From: Lineus longissimus
Taxonomy: Eukaryota; Nemertea; Pilidiophora; Heteronemertea; Lineidae
Direction of reading: 5' to 3'
DNA: 64,000 nt
NCBI RefSeq assembly: GCF_910592395.1
Contig: NC_088317.1
Coordinates: 5,394,001 to 5,458,000, forward strand
Made by a program: the position numbers and the translations under genes
Notes under the pieces: generated by a model
What the model was told of the DNA's origin: nothing
The model's input: the letters and a program-made list of their open reading frames with translations, nothing else
The model's database searches: none
Part shown: positions 1 through 11,508 of the stretch, piece by piece
How the letters are laid out: every line of letters starts with the position of its first letter
How positions within the stretch are numbered: the first letter of the stretch is position 1

Positions 1-62
1 TTCAAAATGCCAGTTCCTTATTCGTCTTAACTCATTTTAACCCTCTATAAGTCCATTTCCCG
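1..62 (-). repeat. Inverted copy of the 167-bp satellite unit
   Basis: Read on the minus strand, this stretch matches the satellite unit at 3765-4260: a 'gggaaatggacttatagagg' segment, then the 'gttaagacgaataaggaact' segment. It runs off the left window edge, so its full extent is unknown. The same repeat therefore lies in opposite orientation on both sides of the mobile-element block at about 0.7-3.7 kb. Confidence 0.8.
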
Positions 63-747
63 ACTTTTTATAATTCTTTAAAAAACTATACAACACTCCA
101 CTCCAAACACGTGCGAAGTATTGAGATCAATGAAGGCGCAGTTGGCCCTTGGCGTTAGATATAGCTTCTGATTACGCAATGGAAGATAAAGGGGATGTCA
201 GCAGCAGATTAGGCTAGTTGCCCTTCGCCCTTCCTCTACGATCATAGATAAACATAAGACCAAGAGGATGGGTATTCCGAGGTCATAGAAACAGGCCCTG
301 GTGCTCAGCTATACGCCTTGCTGTAACTAGAGGTCCCAGGGCCGGGTTATGAGCAGGGCAGTTGCAGCTGGGATGAGTCGTTGATGCCTTGGCGTGATTT
401 ACTGGGTAGTATCAAAATTATATATGGCGAGTAAACAAAGAAGCATTTTAAACCTGGAATGAATGATCAAGTTTATATGCAATATTCATTGAAGGATGCG
501 GTTAAGTATTGTTATGGTAAACAAAACTGAATGAATTTGTACAACAATTTGTACAACAATTTGTACAACAGGTTCGTGAGAAACAACTCTTAAACAACTT
601 GGTTAATCTAAGACTAAATTGAATCTGCTTTATTATCCACAAACATATCATATACGGGTTACAAATACGTACAGGATGAATGCAATTACTCTGATTGGTT
701 CAGAGAAAGGGATTAAAATCAGGAATGGTAATTAAGTCGTCTCATTA
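63..747. other. Intergenic stretch without a recognisable gene
   Basis: No convincing open frame or RNA gene is seen. The only clear structure is a perfect 12-bp direct repeat (aatttgtacaac), three copies at 534-569. Confidence 0.6.
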
Positions 748-1276
748 GGCCCTTTTCCACTACCGCACAATCTGTCCCTGTTCAACTGTGCCGTGCTCGG
801 TCCGGACCCGGCCCACTTGTTTTGTACCATTTCCATTGCGCGCAATAATATCCAGGCCAAATTCTGGTGTCCACATCGGCCGCTGTCAGCAGCGCTACTC
901 TCCTATTTTTGGAGTTAGGAATGTAAGTAAAATTCTCTAAAGATGGCCATTGTTATCAAGAACTTCCCGATGAGACAAGACCACAATTGATTTTTTAAGC
1001 CTTTTAGCAGTTAAATTGTCAATGTTTGACCGCGACGCATCAACGAACGCGTCAAGTAGTGAAACTGAAATTCGGATATGATATACGGGTTAGTCTTGCG
1101 AGTAACTGGTGCGATGGAAATTGGTGATTGACCACGGAAATTTTTTTATAATCGACAAATTAGACAGACTTTGATATTTCCACTGTTTTCAGCCAACTGG
1201 CAGAAAAAACTCAAAACACGCCCCCTATTACCCAATTAGCAAAATTCGAAATTAATTTTTTCATCAAATAATTTCT

Positions 1277-1648
1277 TTATATCTGTAGACTTGCCACAGC
1301 AAATATTTTTTCAATACCTCTCCAAATATGTACTTGAGAGTAAAAAACATGCACTCGTCTAATTGATAGGCCTCGACCCTCCAACCTATGAATATTCATT
1401 AGTGGTCTTGTCTCCGATACTTTTTTTTTCATTTTTTTCACTTTTTCCTGGCACTGCTTGCCATCACGTCCTTCGAATCCTGACATTGAGAGGGACACGG
1501 CGATTTGCGAAAAAATCTTGTTATTGTGGCGAGCCCCCTCCAATTGAGCCTGTATCGTCTCCTCGCCCCAAATAGTAATCAACTGGAGCGTTTCCGGAAC
1601 GCTCCATGTTGCCCCTCTTGTTGTTGCTGAAGGTGCTGCTGCTGGCAT
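1277..1648 (-). CDS. Myb/SANT-like DNA-binding domain protein, first exon (transposon-type)
   Basis: The 123-codon minus-strand frame starts at an ATG at 1648. Residues about 15-75 look like a trihelix Myb/SANT-like DNA-binding domain (Myb_DNA-bind_4 type): an opening Trp (TWSVPETLQLITIW), a second helix with IFSQIAVSL, and the closing QCQEKVKKMKKK basic helix. A possible splice donor at 1419-1420, right after the basic helix, suggests that the remaining frame is read-through into an intron. Such proteins bind target DNA and, in Harbinger transposons, act with the nuclease. The ORF lies inside the inverted-end element at 748-3242, which supports a transposon origin. A domesticated host gene is the alternative. 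No second exon was found; the adjacent 1659-2935 insertion lies upstream of its ATG. Confidence 0.5.
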   Translation of the reverse strand: MPAAAPSATTRGATWSVPETLQLITIWGEETIQAQLEGARHNNKIFSQIAVSLSMSGFEGRDGKQCQEKVKKMKKKVSETRPLMNIHRLEGRGLSIRRVHVFYSQVHIWRGIEKIFAVASLQI

Positions 1649-1658
1649 GTTGTAGCGA

Positions 1659-2935
1659 TAATATTATCAGTGCAGTGCCCTAGTAAGCGCGCAGCGCCTT
1701 TAGGTTGGGGGGAAACCCCCCAAACCCCCTGGTTGGGACCCTGCTATAGTTCCTTCCGCCAATTTTTTGTTTTGATAGACAGTTTTCTCCGTGTATCGCA
1801 TTAGCAGTAACTCAACTCCATCGTCATAATAGCCGGCAAAGAAATGGAAAATGTCCCCCCCCCGAAAGGTGTCCAGACTATCGTAGTCTGGGACTCTGGC
1901 AGATTCTAATGTAAAGTGCAAGCTCTATTGAACTCGCGGAACTGTCGCCATGGAGAGCCCCCCCCCCCCCAACCCCCGTCCTTCTGACATGTTTTAGCCA
2001 GTGCATTGGGGGGAAGGCCCCTCAAACCCCCTATTGGCCTCTCAATAAGTCCTTCTGAGCTGCTTACCCTGGGGCGTTCGAGTGGAACCCCCAAATCTTC
2101 ATGATGGTGCAGTCCTTTGACACGTTTAACCCAGAGCGAGGAAGAGGTACTCCTTTGATGGTACCCTAACTGCAACCCTCAACCATCATTACCCTTCCTT
2201 TTCACTGGCATGATATTGGCAAGTCTCCCAAGTGGTCGTACTGGTGGCTTCCTTGAGACAATTGCTTGTGGTCGTATCTGGGCAACCAATTCAAGGAGTC
2301 AGGGATCTAGAGATCAGGTTTTTCCCCCACCAGCATATTGCCGAATGCATAAAAAATTGGTTGGAAAGGGTTTTTGCTGGCCAAGAGACTTGAAGACACT
2401 TGACTCTTGAGGAACACCAGACTGATGAACAAAGAACCTGAGGAACATAGAACCCTCTTCATACCTGGGAGCATAAAAAGCCTGCTAGCGAATATTGATT
2501 ATTCTTTAGAATAAAACGGAACATCTGCAAAACCAATGGTACCCCATAAAAACATACATTCCTCCTTGAGGTGTCTTCGGATCCCACCACGGCCCGTGTG
2601 GAATTCGTTCAAAAGGTTTATTGAAATCTCAAAATAAAATTTTTTCTCGAAACGCCTGCCCGTCTTTTGCTTCATTATTTCGGGATTATATCCATTTTAA
2701 GCATCTTTTGGATATTATCACTAAAGTTTCAAAAATCAACACATATGTCGGGGGGTAAACCCCCTGAAATTGAAGTTTGATTAAAAAACAGTGAGAATAA
2801 TCGTGTGGTTCTCTCTCGGAGCTCAGAATAGTCGAGTTACTACTTTCGCGCGTTTATCTCTTCTGGCGTATGCACGTTCTGGCGTATGCACGTTAACCAT
2901 AGTTGCGCTTAGGCTTTTCTGCTGCGCGCTTATAA
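1659..2935. mobile_element. 1.3-kb repeat unit, left copy
   Basis: This is a near-identical inverted counterpart of 12479-13817. Both ends carry the short inverse motif taagcgcgcagc: near 1684 on the outer side and near 2920 on the inner side. Similarity continues past the outer motif to 1659 (taatattatcag). Two G/C-rich blocks (aggttggggggaaacccccc and a variant near 2008) are an internal repetition. The small frames inside are not related to any protein I recognise and are probably non-coding. Compared with the right copy, this one lacks about 70 bp near 2865-2890, replaced by a duplicated 'tctggcgtatgcacgt'. The superfamily is not determined. Confidence 0.7.
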
Positions 2936-3348
2936 ATCAATAACTTACGACAGAACTGCACAGTGACAGAAATACCGGGGAATGACAACGGTCAAGGTCA
3001 TTAGTGAGCTTGCGCACTATTACTCAGATAAGTGGGCTCGGCCCAGTTCGCGTTTCCACTGCTGATTTTTATTGCCGAACCGTGCTCGACCCGGGTCGAG
3101 CTCACGTCCTTTTGGGGGGTTCGGCCCACATGGAAATGGCACCGTGCCGAGCCCGGTCGACCCATTTCCATTAAACTTTTTTTAACCGAGCCGTGCTCGA
3201 CCCGGGTCAAGGCCCGGCAATTTTTGATAGTGGAAAAGGGGCTATTGACTGCAAGAGGGAGGAGCTTAGCGGCAAGCTGCAAGTGGTATAAACAAGCATG
3301 GTTACATTCATAATTAGCTGACGGCGACAGCTAGTACACAATAATACA

Positions 3349-3757
3349 ATTCAATTCAATTCAATTCAATTTATTGCACAACTATCAAAGGATAAGACAG
3401 TATGGCAGCACATATATACAAATACAACACATACAAAAATATTTTTAAAAGAAAGTTACATGTATATGGTAATTAAAATAAGACCACAATGACTTATTAA
3501 TTAGTGCCCCTGAAGAGCTGTTTGTCTTTCTTCAAAGGCTTTCGAGATAAAAATAGCAGTATCTAAAATAGTCTTGTTGTCAGTACTACTCATAATAGAA
3601 ATAAAATCCAGATTTGAAAATAATTGACTACATTTATAAAAATTTATATTTGTGAGATACTCGTCTCTTAATTTATTGTAAGAGGGACATCGTGCAAAAA
3701 AGTGGAACTCGTCCTCAATAACGTTACACCCAAAAGGACAGAGACGCTTATACAAGA
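3349..3757 (-). mobile_element. LINE 3' fragment with (TTGAA)n tail
   Basis: A minus-strand frame (3501-3755) encodes the C-terminal end of a non-LTR reverse transcriptase ORF2. It shows the Cys/His cluster CPFGC...EDEFHFFARCPSY and then the LRDEYL segment typical of LINE termini. Downstream on the same strand comes an untranslated stretch ending in a pentanucleotide tail (five units of ttgaa type at 3349-3371), as expected for target-primed integration. Everything upstream (endonuclease and RT) is missing: a classic 5'-truncated dead copy. The clade cannot be set from this piece. Confidence 0.7.
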
Positions 3758-3764
3758 TAAACCA

Positions 3765-4500
3765 GGGTTAAAATGAGTTAAGACGAATAAGGAACTGGCA
3801 TTTTGAACTGGGAAATGGAGTCAGAAAGGGTTAAAGAGACTTGCAAATGAATGAAATGGAGTCAGAAAGGGTTAAAGTGACTTGTAGCTGAATCGGGAGC
3901 CAGTATTTGAATAGGGAAATGGACTTATAGAGGGTTAAAATGAGTTAAGAAGAATAAGGAACTGGCATTTTGAACTGGGAAATGGAGTCAGAAAGGGTTA
4001 AAGAGACTTGCAAATGAATGAAATGGAGTCAGAAAGGGTTAAAGTGACTTGTAGCTGAATCGGGAGCCAGCATTTGAATAGGGAAATGGACTTATAGAGG
4101 GTTAAAATGAGTTAAGACGAATAAGGAACTGGCATTTTGAACCGGGAAATGGAGTCAGAAAGGGTTAAAGTGACTTGCAAATGAATGAAATGGAGTCAGA
4201 AAGGGTTAAAGTGACTGTAAATGAATCGGGAAATGGAGTTATAAAGGGTTAAAACGAGTTAAGACGAATATTTTGAACCGGGAAATGGGTCAGAAAGGGT
4301 TTAAGTCACTGATGGTTGAATCGAGAGCTTGGTAGGAAAGGGTTAAAACCACCAAGTTGAGTTATCGGACTGTGGAGGGTTAATATTTGAAAGAAATTTG
4401 AATTGGGAACTGGGAAATGCTTAGCCGATTTCGTACCCAAACACACCATGTTTCAAAATGGGTACGAATAACGAACTGGGAACTGGGAACTGGGAACTGG
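3765..4500 (+). repeat. 167-bp satellite, about 3 units plus degenerate flank
   Basis: The phrase gggttaaaatgagttaag recurs at 3765, 3932 and 4099, a spacing of 167 bp. Within each unit 'gaaatggagtcagaaagggt' appears twice, so the unit itself arose by duplication. From about 4200 the array decays, and it ends with a 9-bp run (aactgggaa-type) near 4468-4500. Confidence 0.85.
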
Positions 4501-7500
4501 GAGCCAACTTCACAGACCCGTTGTCCATCCATGTTGTCCGGCGAGTTTTACACCTGTTTTTGGTCAACTCAACAACTTTTCTTATTCAAGTAATTTGATA
4601 CTTTCCACCAGTGTTGTTGTCTGAGCTGCCTGTTCTATTTTCAAGCAACATGTTGTCACTCCAGGTGCAGCACCATCCACTTTCTGACTAGTGTTTTCAA
4701 CAGCATTGAGGGGAAAACAAGCATTTTTACATTCTGGGTGGGTTGTAATGTAAAAACTTGACCTAGGTCTATATTGTAAATTAATTTGGGGCGTATTTTT
4801 GTACAAGTTGGAAATTTTTATGGCGTTTGCATTTTAGGTTTGGTGTATAAAACAGGCACATGCTGTAACCCAACCTTTAGCGCCCTCCTTGCTAAAGAGA
4901 GGCCAGTAAACGAGTAATTTTGATCTGGACTCTCTTTCCCACTGAATCTTTAGGAAGTGTTGTGGAGAATTCATGTTTAGTCTGGACGACACAGCAAGTT
5001 TAGTTCTCCAAGTAGCTCCACCCGACATCTGGTGTTATCATATCTTGCTGAAGAAAAATTGTTAATGTGGTTGTGGCTTAAGCCATACCACGGGTAACTT
5101 TACTAGTATGAATTTATATGAATAGACACCACTAAGGTGCATCTGAATGCTGAAATACCGAAAAAATAAACTATGGTCGTTTTTATGAATTGACGGACTG
5201 ATTACAGATACGTCATTACACTGATCATAATCCCCCCTGAAAAATAACTCCGACTTCATCACTGACCAATACCCGTATTTCAATGAAAAAATCCTGTTTT
5301 ACAATTTTCCGATTCGCCGAAGTGCCCAGAATCATTAGCACCCGCAATGTGTAGGCCCATTGCTCAAAAGTCTAGTTTGGTGATGAGGAAATTATGCTTT
5401 CTCTTCCATCAATGCCTTGGTGAGCTCGCCATAACACCTGACTCTTATCATCATGAATCTCATCTCCTTAAAGATTTTTCAGAATCTCAAAAACTACATC
5501 TTTTTTTCAGTTTACCGATAAACCTTTGCGGGATGCATTACACAGCTGTTATATGTGTTGGCCGACAAACCATTAAAAAACCTTTATTTCTTATCTAAGA
5601 ATCTATGTGGGGACCTCCCAAACAAGAAAAACCTGCGATATGACTTAGACGGCGGGGGGAAAAAATCTCAAAGCGTTTTTCAGGGACTTATTTCAGGGAC
5701 AGGCCAGACATCTATACTATAATGCGCGTTGTGGCCGCTAAATAGGAGGCGATTTTTGTTTCAAAATTGGGCCTCGGAAATGCGTCGAATTCTTGCAACC
5801 TTTGGCTTCGTAGGTCTGGATCATACGTAAGAGTGTCACTGAGGGTGTCATACGTCGAATATCTTCGTGGTTTTGGAATAAATAACAACTTTTCAGAGAG
5901 CACGTCGACTGGAGAGCTCCGCTCATTCTCAAAAGCATACACAAACTTCACGCATATTCTCCCTGCCACATCAGTATTAGCTTCCAGCACGTATGTAGTG
6001 CTATACAACCTGGTCCATGGTGCAGGGTATTAGCAGGGAGATTAATGATTAGCCTATTCTATTTTAGTTCTATTCGAGAAACACCATCCTGAGCTTCAGG
6101 TTTTTGATACTCCTACGTAATAGCGAGAGCTGGAGCATATGGAAAACCACTGGGTGCCGAGGATGAGAAACACTGACCTGAGTGATGAGGCAAATTCTGC
6201 AGAGTGGCCTACCGGAACATGCAGTCAGGGTATCAATAAACAGTTATGCCAGGATGGACAAATATGTACAGTGGCCAGCGCTTGCTCTTTGTTTTATTCT
6301 TTACTGACTGATGTTGTCAGTTTAAATTGCGTTCTGCATCTCTCCATGCGCCTGGCTTTGGTCCGACAGTGGCATTGGGTACGGGAGTGGGCCTGACATG
6401 TGAGGGCCTTATTTGGAACAGGACCTGCTGTCGCTGGTCTCAATGCATTGTGCAAAATAGCATACTCCAATCAATCTATTGGGGGTTGCATGTAGATAGC
6501 AGCAATAAGTCCCTAAATGCAGTTCATTTCGTGTTTAACCTTTAATAAAACTTCAGTAACGTTAGAAATTTAATGTAGCTCAATCATCGTGCCCATTTAA
6601 CTAATGTATATTACATTTCAACTTTGCCCGCTCCATGGGTATGCTAGTATAAAAAATGCATCATCAGATTGTTAAAACTTCAAACGCATAATGCGATTTC
6701 TTCTAAAATGACCCAGGCGGATTGAGCGCACTTTTGACACCGACTCGATGTTTGATGTTTTTGCCAAGGTCGAGATGAACGAAGTTTGAGCTGTTGCCAC
6801 GGCACGTGTTACAGCTTTAAAAAGATTTACCATTGTCTGAAATACGCTAAGAATGATATATCTGTCATCGTTACCTTAATTAACGGCAATGTTTTGGCAG
6901 ATTTATGGCCAACAGAGCGAAATTCAACCCGATATCTTTTTGATGAAATGACCCACCCAATAGACAATAGTGACGCGTTGCCGTTAAAATAAACAAGAGA
7001 TAACGAAATGTGCCAGGCAGACACTTCCTGATGCTTTATTACGTGTTTTGGTCCATTGTCCAAAGACGTGAACCCAAAAACTGCATTCGGATTCGATCGG
7101 ATCTCATCGGGTTTTTGGTCGCGCGTCTCTTATTAAAAACGCCCCTATTATCTCTGCCAGTATTGGCTTCTATTGCACGTGTATTGCCTGTATAAGGTAC
7201 ACAAATGTACGCGGAAAGAATGCTCGAACAAAACACCGTAAATGTGGCGATTTACTAAAGATCTTCGAGTCGGCGGTAATGTTACTCTGTTTAATATTAC
7301 CAAAGTGAATATTCATTTCCATTTCGAGCCGATTAAAACTGTTGGCCAAAACTCACCTCGCTTCAAATCATCGTTTGCACTAACAACCTGAGAACACACT
7401 ATAGGCGCTATCAAAAAAGTGCGCATAAAACACCTCAAAATCACTGGGGGAATTTTTTCTGACAAAGTCTTGAAATGTAATATGAGCACCTTTTTTGAAT

Positions 7501-7890
7501 TTTTGGAATAAATAACCAACAAAAAGTCTTGTAGTTTCGTGGATGTGGTATTTCACCGCATTCAGATTGCAAATGGCAGGGACAGAACGTCGTCAATATA
7601 AATAGTTCCGGTTATGCCCAAGGAAGCTGGTTTTGGCCGTCGGGAGGAGGGAGGCGGATCACGACCCCCATCTGGATCCGTCCCCGTTCTAATAGGTATT
7701 TTTCAAAATATTTTTAAGCCTCATCCCAGTGCAAGGAGAAAGTGTTAAATAGTCTTACCCATGCTACATCATAACACAAGCTGGTTAAATTTTGAAATTA
7801 CATGTATGCCTAAGCTTTTCTTGACTAATTGTTCAAAATTACTGCGGTATGAGAGACTAGACAGCTCAAGACACATCAATCACTCAAATC
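4501..7890. other. Long stretch without a supported gene
   Basis: Only short open frames are present, none with a recognisable domain or convincing splice-site context. The best is a 98-codon minus-strand frame at 5712-6008, which I could not link to any family. No clear tandem array or long inverted repeat was seen. Confidence 0.5.
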
Positions 7891-7918
7891 AAATGGCGTG
7901 TGGGGTCCACAATATGGG

Positions 7919-7926
7919 TATTTAAA
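7919..7926 (+). promoter_or_regulatory. Possible TATA box
   Basis: TATTTAAA lies 55 bp upstream of the ATG at 7981, which heads a signal-peptide-like reading frame. A transcription start about 30 bp downstream would leave a short 5' leader. This is plausible by spacing only. Confidence 0.3.
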
Positions 7927-7980
7927 GAGAGATGCACGTGCGGAGCTCATTCTTTATTTTGTCAAGGACAAGAGATATAC

Positions 7981-10801
7981 ATGATGATGATTGCCACTAT
8001 CGTATTCATGTTTATTCTGCATGCCTCCGACACCACGAGTTCGAGCATGAAGGACGCCACTGTGGAAACACCAGGAACGCTTAGCTTAACACTCCAGAAA
8101 ATTTGGAAATCGATGAAATGGCTTAAAGTAAGGGTAAAGGATATCTGCAGGATCCTTAAAGAGACGCACTATCATGGTGTGACCGGCAAGTACCTTTTCC
8201 TCAATATCCTCTTGGAATTTTCCCGCATTTTACATTTTTAGCTCCACATTTCCTTTGCCTTTGCAACATGGATGATATTATGCTCTCTTGTAATTATCAC
8301 CAGGATGAGTATAATAATTATGTATACTTTAACTGCATGTACTTGAATCGGCCTTGAAAGAAATTTTGCAGTCCTATCGCTGGCACCCTACAAGGGCATG
8401 TAAGCTACAAATCAAGGGACCACATTGCCTTGAGGATTCCCTTTGGCTTTACATCATGAAATTATACTCTCTTGTAATTATCACTTGGAGTAACCTAGAA
8501 GTATACTTGGAGCAGCCTTGAAAGAATGCTGCAGCCAACTTGCACCCTACATTATGAGGGCCTTTCTTAGCTACAAATCAAAGGGCCTAATTAAGATGTT
8601 CAAACTGGTATATACACCGATCGTATATACATACTTACAAACAAACGGCAACTCAGTACCCATGTACTTGCCTAATAGGCATTTTTAAAGTTCAATTACA
8701 AATTTCAAATTTTTTATGACCAACGTAGGCCTTTGGAAGGATTTTCATTCAACGGTAACCCCACTTTATACTTTCATATGACGTTTTTGTCATGTCCTTC
8801 ATTCAAACTAAAGCGGTCCTTCGACTGATTCAGTTTTAAGGTGCACCTGAACATACTAACAAATTGTGTTTAAACGCGGGGTGAGGTTTGTGGTTGTGCC
8901 GTAATTACATGTAGGGCAGGAAAAGGAAATGACTTGCTCCTCGTTAAGGCTTTTCGTTAAAATGATAATCCACGATGGAGGTTATTCTGAAAAAGATCCT
9001 CTGAAATACCACTATAGCAAGGGGTGCATGATTTTGGCCGGAAAAAGCTGGAGCTGCTGCAGTACACGTCGGGACAACTTCAAACAATCGATCATCAGGA
9101 TTTAATCCTTTGTAGCCAGGTAGCAGAGGATGTTTTCTTACTGAAGCAATTGGTTCTTTCATACATGTATGGCTTTTTATTTCCAGAACCGCCAAAACCT
9201 GTCAATGGCCGCATAGAGCTCCAGCGGCCTCGGATGGGATACATAGCGGACAGATACTGCACGATCATATTTCAGAAGAAGCGGATCGAGGGCACGATAA
9301 AAAAGTGGGAGAATGGTAGGTGTGAGTATAGAATTGTTTCTTTAATATCCATGCCCGCCGGCTGTACTTGCCGTCGGTTTGCGTCTGTCCGAAACTCATC
9401 TCTTCAATTTGAACTTCAAGGAAGGGAGTTGTTTCGTCGGACAGACACGCAACGACGATAATCGGCATGTTCGTCTAAAGTATCTAGATTTATAATGAAC
9501 CGCAGTTCAGAATGTAAATGCACTATTGTGCCTGCGGTGCCTTGTTTTGAATTAAGCAGCAAGGCACCTATAACCGCTGCGGGTTGGTGCAAAATATGGA
9601 AGCGGACTAAAAGCATTAAAAACCACGTTATTAATTTGAGATGTTTTAGATAGAAACAATGATTGATACCTCACTGTCGGTATCGATTGTTTCACCAAAA
9701 CCGCTTGGGTGTAGGGAGCCAAAAATAGATTCCAGGATTCCGATTTAAACAAGTTGAAAAAAGGTCCTTTTTTCACGAAACAGTTGTCCGAAATGTTTTA
9801 AGGAATTGAACCCGAGGCGGAGGACCTTGGTTGAGTTACCAAGACACTCGAGGGTTGAGCTAAAATACAGTCCAAACCCGAGCCAGGCGAGGGTTTGGAC
9901 GAAATTTTAGCTCCACCCGAGAGTGTCTTGGTAACTCAACCAAAGTCCGAAGCCGAGGGTTCAATTTCTATTCTAAAATACCTCAAACTTAAAAAGATAG
10001 GCCACGAAAATAACTTGAATATGTGCGAATTTGGCAAATTCCATCCATCGCCGGCCCGGAGCGCCGGTAGCGCCGTTGTTTACATTATGTTACGGCAACG
10101 TTACAGAAAATGAGACATGTACATTTTGTACAGCGCGCATAGGAAGTCCGCATCGGCTCGCTCAAGTGATGCTAAAATCCGCGCAAATGGGCTATTTGGA
10201 GCGTTTTTCTCGGCAAATATGTGTAGTGCTCATTAAAAAACTTGAGAGCCTCAAACTTCTGAAGTGAGATGAAATTCCATTGACGTGACGTATGCATGGT
10301 TTCCACATTTTAGTGCAACCCGAGGGAACTTTGATAGAGCATCTTGGTTGCGTGTCCTAAACACTCCACTCTCAGAACGAGGCTTATGCATTTTCCATTT
10401 AAAAGTTGACTTGACGGTACCAAGGTATTTTAGAATTTACCTTCACGCTGGTACAGTGGGAAAGACCAGTTATCTCTTCGCAGATCACAGCGACCACGAT
10501 GACGAACCGCAAAGGAGTAACTCTAAAGTTGTCCTACTTTTTTAGTACTCTTTTAATCCCTTCTCTCCCATAGCGTTTAATGATTCAGTTGAAAATCTTA
10601 TGATCTGCTCTTTTTTTAGCGAGTCGGCTCCGATACCTGTGGCTACCGAAGGAACACGGGAACATAACGGCATGCGCCGGGAAGTTCAAGCACAAGCGCA
10701 CACTACCTGTAGCAAAATGGCCGGCCTTTGATTTGACGAGAGGCTGTCTTGTTCTTAAAAACAGAACAACAAAGTACCCTTTTGTAGGACATTGCCCATA
10801 G
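7981..10801 (+). CDS. Putative small secreted protein, three exons
   Basis: The proposed exons are 7981-8185, 9187-9315 and 10620-10801 (516 bp, 171 aa). Exon 1 begins MMMIATIVFMFILHASDT, a good signal peptide, and ends at a GC-type donor (CCG|GCAAGT); a weaker GT donor lies at 8177. Exon 2 follows a strong acceptor (tttttatttccag) and ends at AATG|GTAGGT. Exon 3 follows a pyrimidine-rich acceptor (ctctttttttag) and stops at TAG 10799-10801. All junctions are phase 1, so the frame closes exactly. Exon 2 has PPKPVNGRIEL and GYIADRYC, faintly like a sushi/CCP module but lacking its cysteines; exon 3 contributes three Cys. I do not recognise the family. The model rests on splice phase and a signal peptide, without homology. 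Confidence 0.35.
8245..8590 (+). repeat. Diverged direct duplication, about 175 bp unit
   Basis: Two related segments follow each other. Each has a 'cctttg(c/g)ctttgcaacatg'-like start, then 'ctcttgtaattatcac', then a 'gcagccttgaaagaa'-like part and a 'caccctac' end. They lie in the first proposed intron of the 7981-10801 model. Confidence 0.6.
9370..9470. repeat. Short palindromic element (MITE-like)
   Basis: Inverted arms: gccgtcggtttgcgtctgtc near 9370 pairs with gacagacacgcaacgacg near 9440, around a roughly 50-bp centre. It sits in the second proposed intron of the 7981-10801 model. Confidence 0.55.
9803..9968. repeat. Nested palindrome, 166 bp
   Basis: The outer arms (aattgaacccgaggcggagg at 9804 and its imperfect inverse ending 9968) enclose inner arms (ggttgagttaccaagacact and its inverse). 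These in turn enclose a perfect 11-bp hairpin, gtccaaaccc against gggtttggac. The whole segment folds on itself with a loop of about 10 nt. It is probably a MITE; no target duplication was identified. Confidence 0.7.
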
Positions 10802-11502
10802 CAATGTCTACAGAAGGGAACGATTTATTTCGCCAAATTGCAATTTCACATCGGGTCTCCTCAAATCAGAGGTCGGTACCAGTCATGCCTGTAGATTGTA
10901 ACCTTACGAAAGACTTTTTAGCTCAGCTGACAAAGTCAGCGAAGCTGGTAATATTACTAAGGGAATGGTGTCCGTCCTGCCATCCTTCCATGTCAATTTT
11001 GGGCATTTTGTAACCGTAAGACCTAGGCACTTTGTTGACGCTGCTAAATTAGGAGTAGCCCAAGGGGAACTCAGAAACCAAAAATCAGCGCGATCCGACC
11101 TACATTCGGCGAATGAGGTCATCGGGAAGTTTAAACTTCTTTCCTTTATACCTCGGGCCACAGAGGAAATATTGTTTTCAAATCTGGCCGAATATTTTTT
11201 AATAATTTTTCATTTTGACTGGTAATGGAATTAGTTTAGTTTTCACCGCCAGTTGGCGCTACAGGCACATTTGACAGATTTTTTGACGATTCAAAAGCCC
11301 GGGTTATGACGTATAGTTGCGCAGTTGTATTCTGCGCTTTGAATTGGCCAGGGAACCAGGCTATATTTCAGCATACCCGCTGTGACCAGTGTACTGTAAA
11401 GATGGAAGATTGATTTTGCAACAAGTAACCAATTTTCTGCTAAAAAGTAGTCAAGTAGGCGATATTATCACTAGTTCCTTTCAGTGGGTAGTCATAAGGT
11501 CT
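10802..11502. other. No recognisable gene
   Basis: Short overlapping frames occur on both strands (10792-11225), none with a family resemblance or good splice context. No repeat structure is evident. Confidence 0.45.
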
Positions 11503-11508
11503 TAAGGG

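Larger units (their letters stand above)
748..3242. mobile_element. Harbinger-like DNA transposon, interrupted (inferred)
   Basis: The left end at 748 reads ggcccttttccacta. The right end at 3228-3242 reads tagtggaaaaggggc, its near-perfect inverse. Inside both ends lie GC-rich blocks sharing a 'gccgtgctcg' motif followed by a cccggg-type core; the right block (3040-3220) holds it in about three degenerate copies. A Myb/SANT-like ORF lies between. Harbinger/PIF elements typically carry a transposase plus a Myb/SANT protein and make 3-bp TWA target duplications. TTA precedes the left end but TAT follows the right, so the duplication is not clean. No DDE transposase is visible, so the copy is non-autonomous or eroded, and it is interrupted by the repeat at 1659-2935. 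The family assignment is inference. Confidence 0.4.

Noticed and set aside
1700-2410. Conserved 66-89 codon frames identical in both 1.3-kb units
   Set aside because: Identity reflects recent duplication of the DNA; the frames run through G-run blocks and resemble no protein family. No excess of silent changes can be judged from two near-identical copies.
5712-6008. 98-codon minus-strand frame
   Set aside because: Looks mildly coding-like, but no recognised domain, no partner exon and an overlapping frame of similar length. Insufficient to call a gene.
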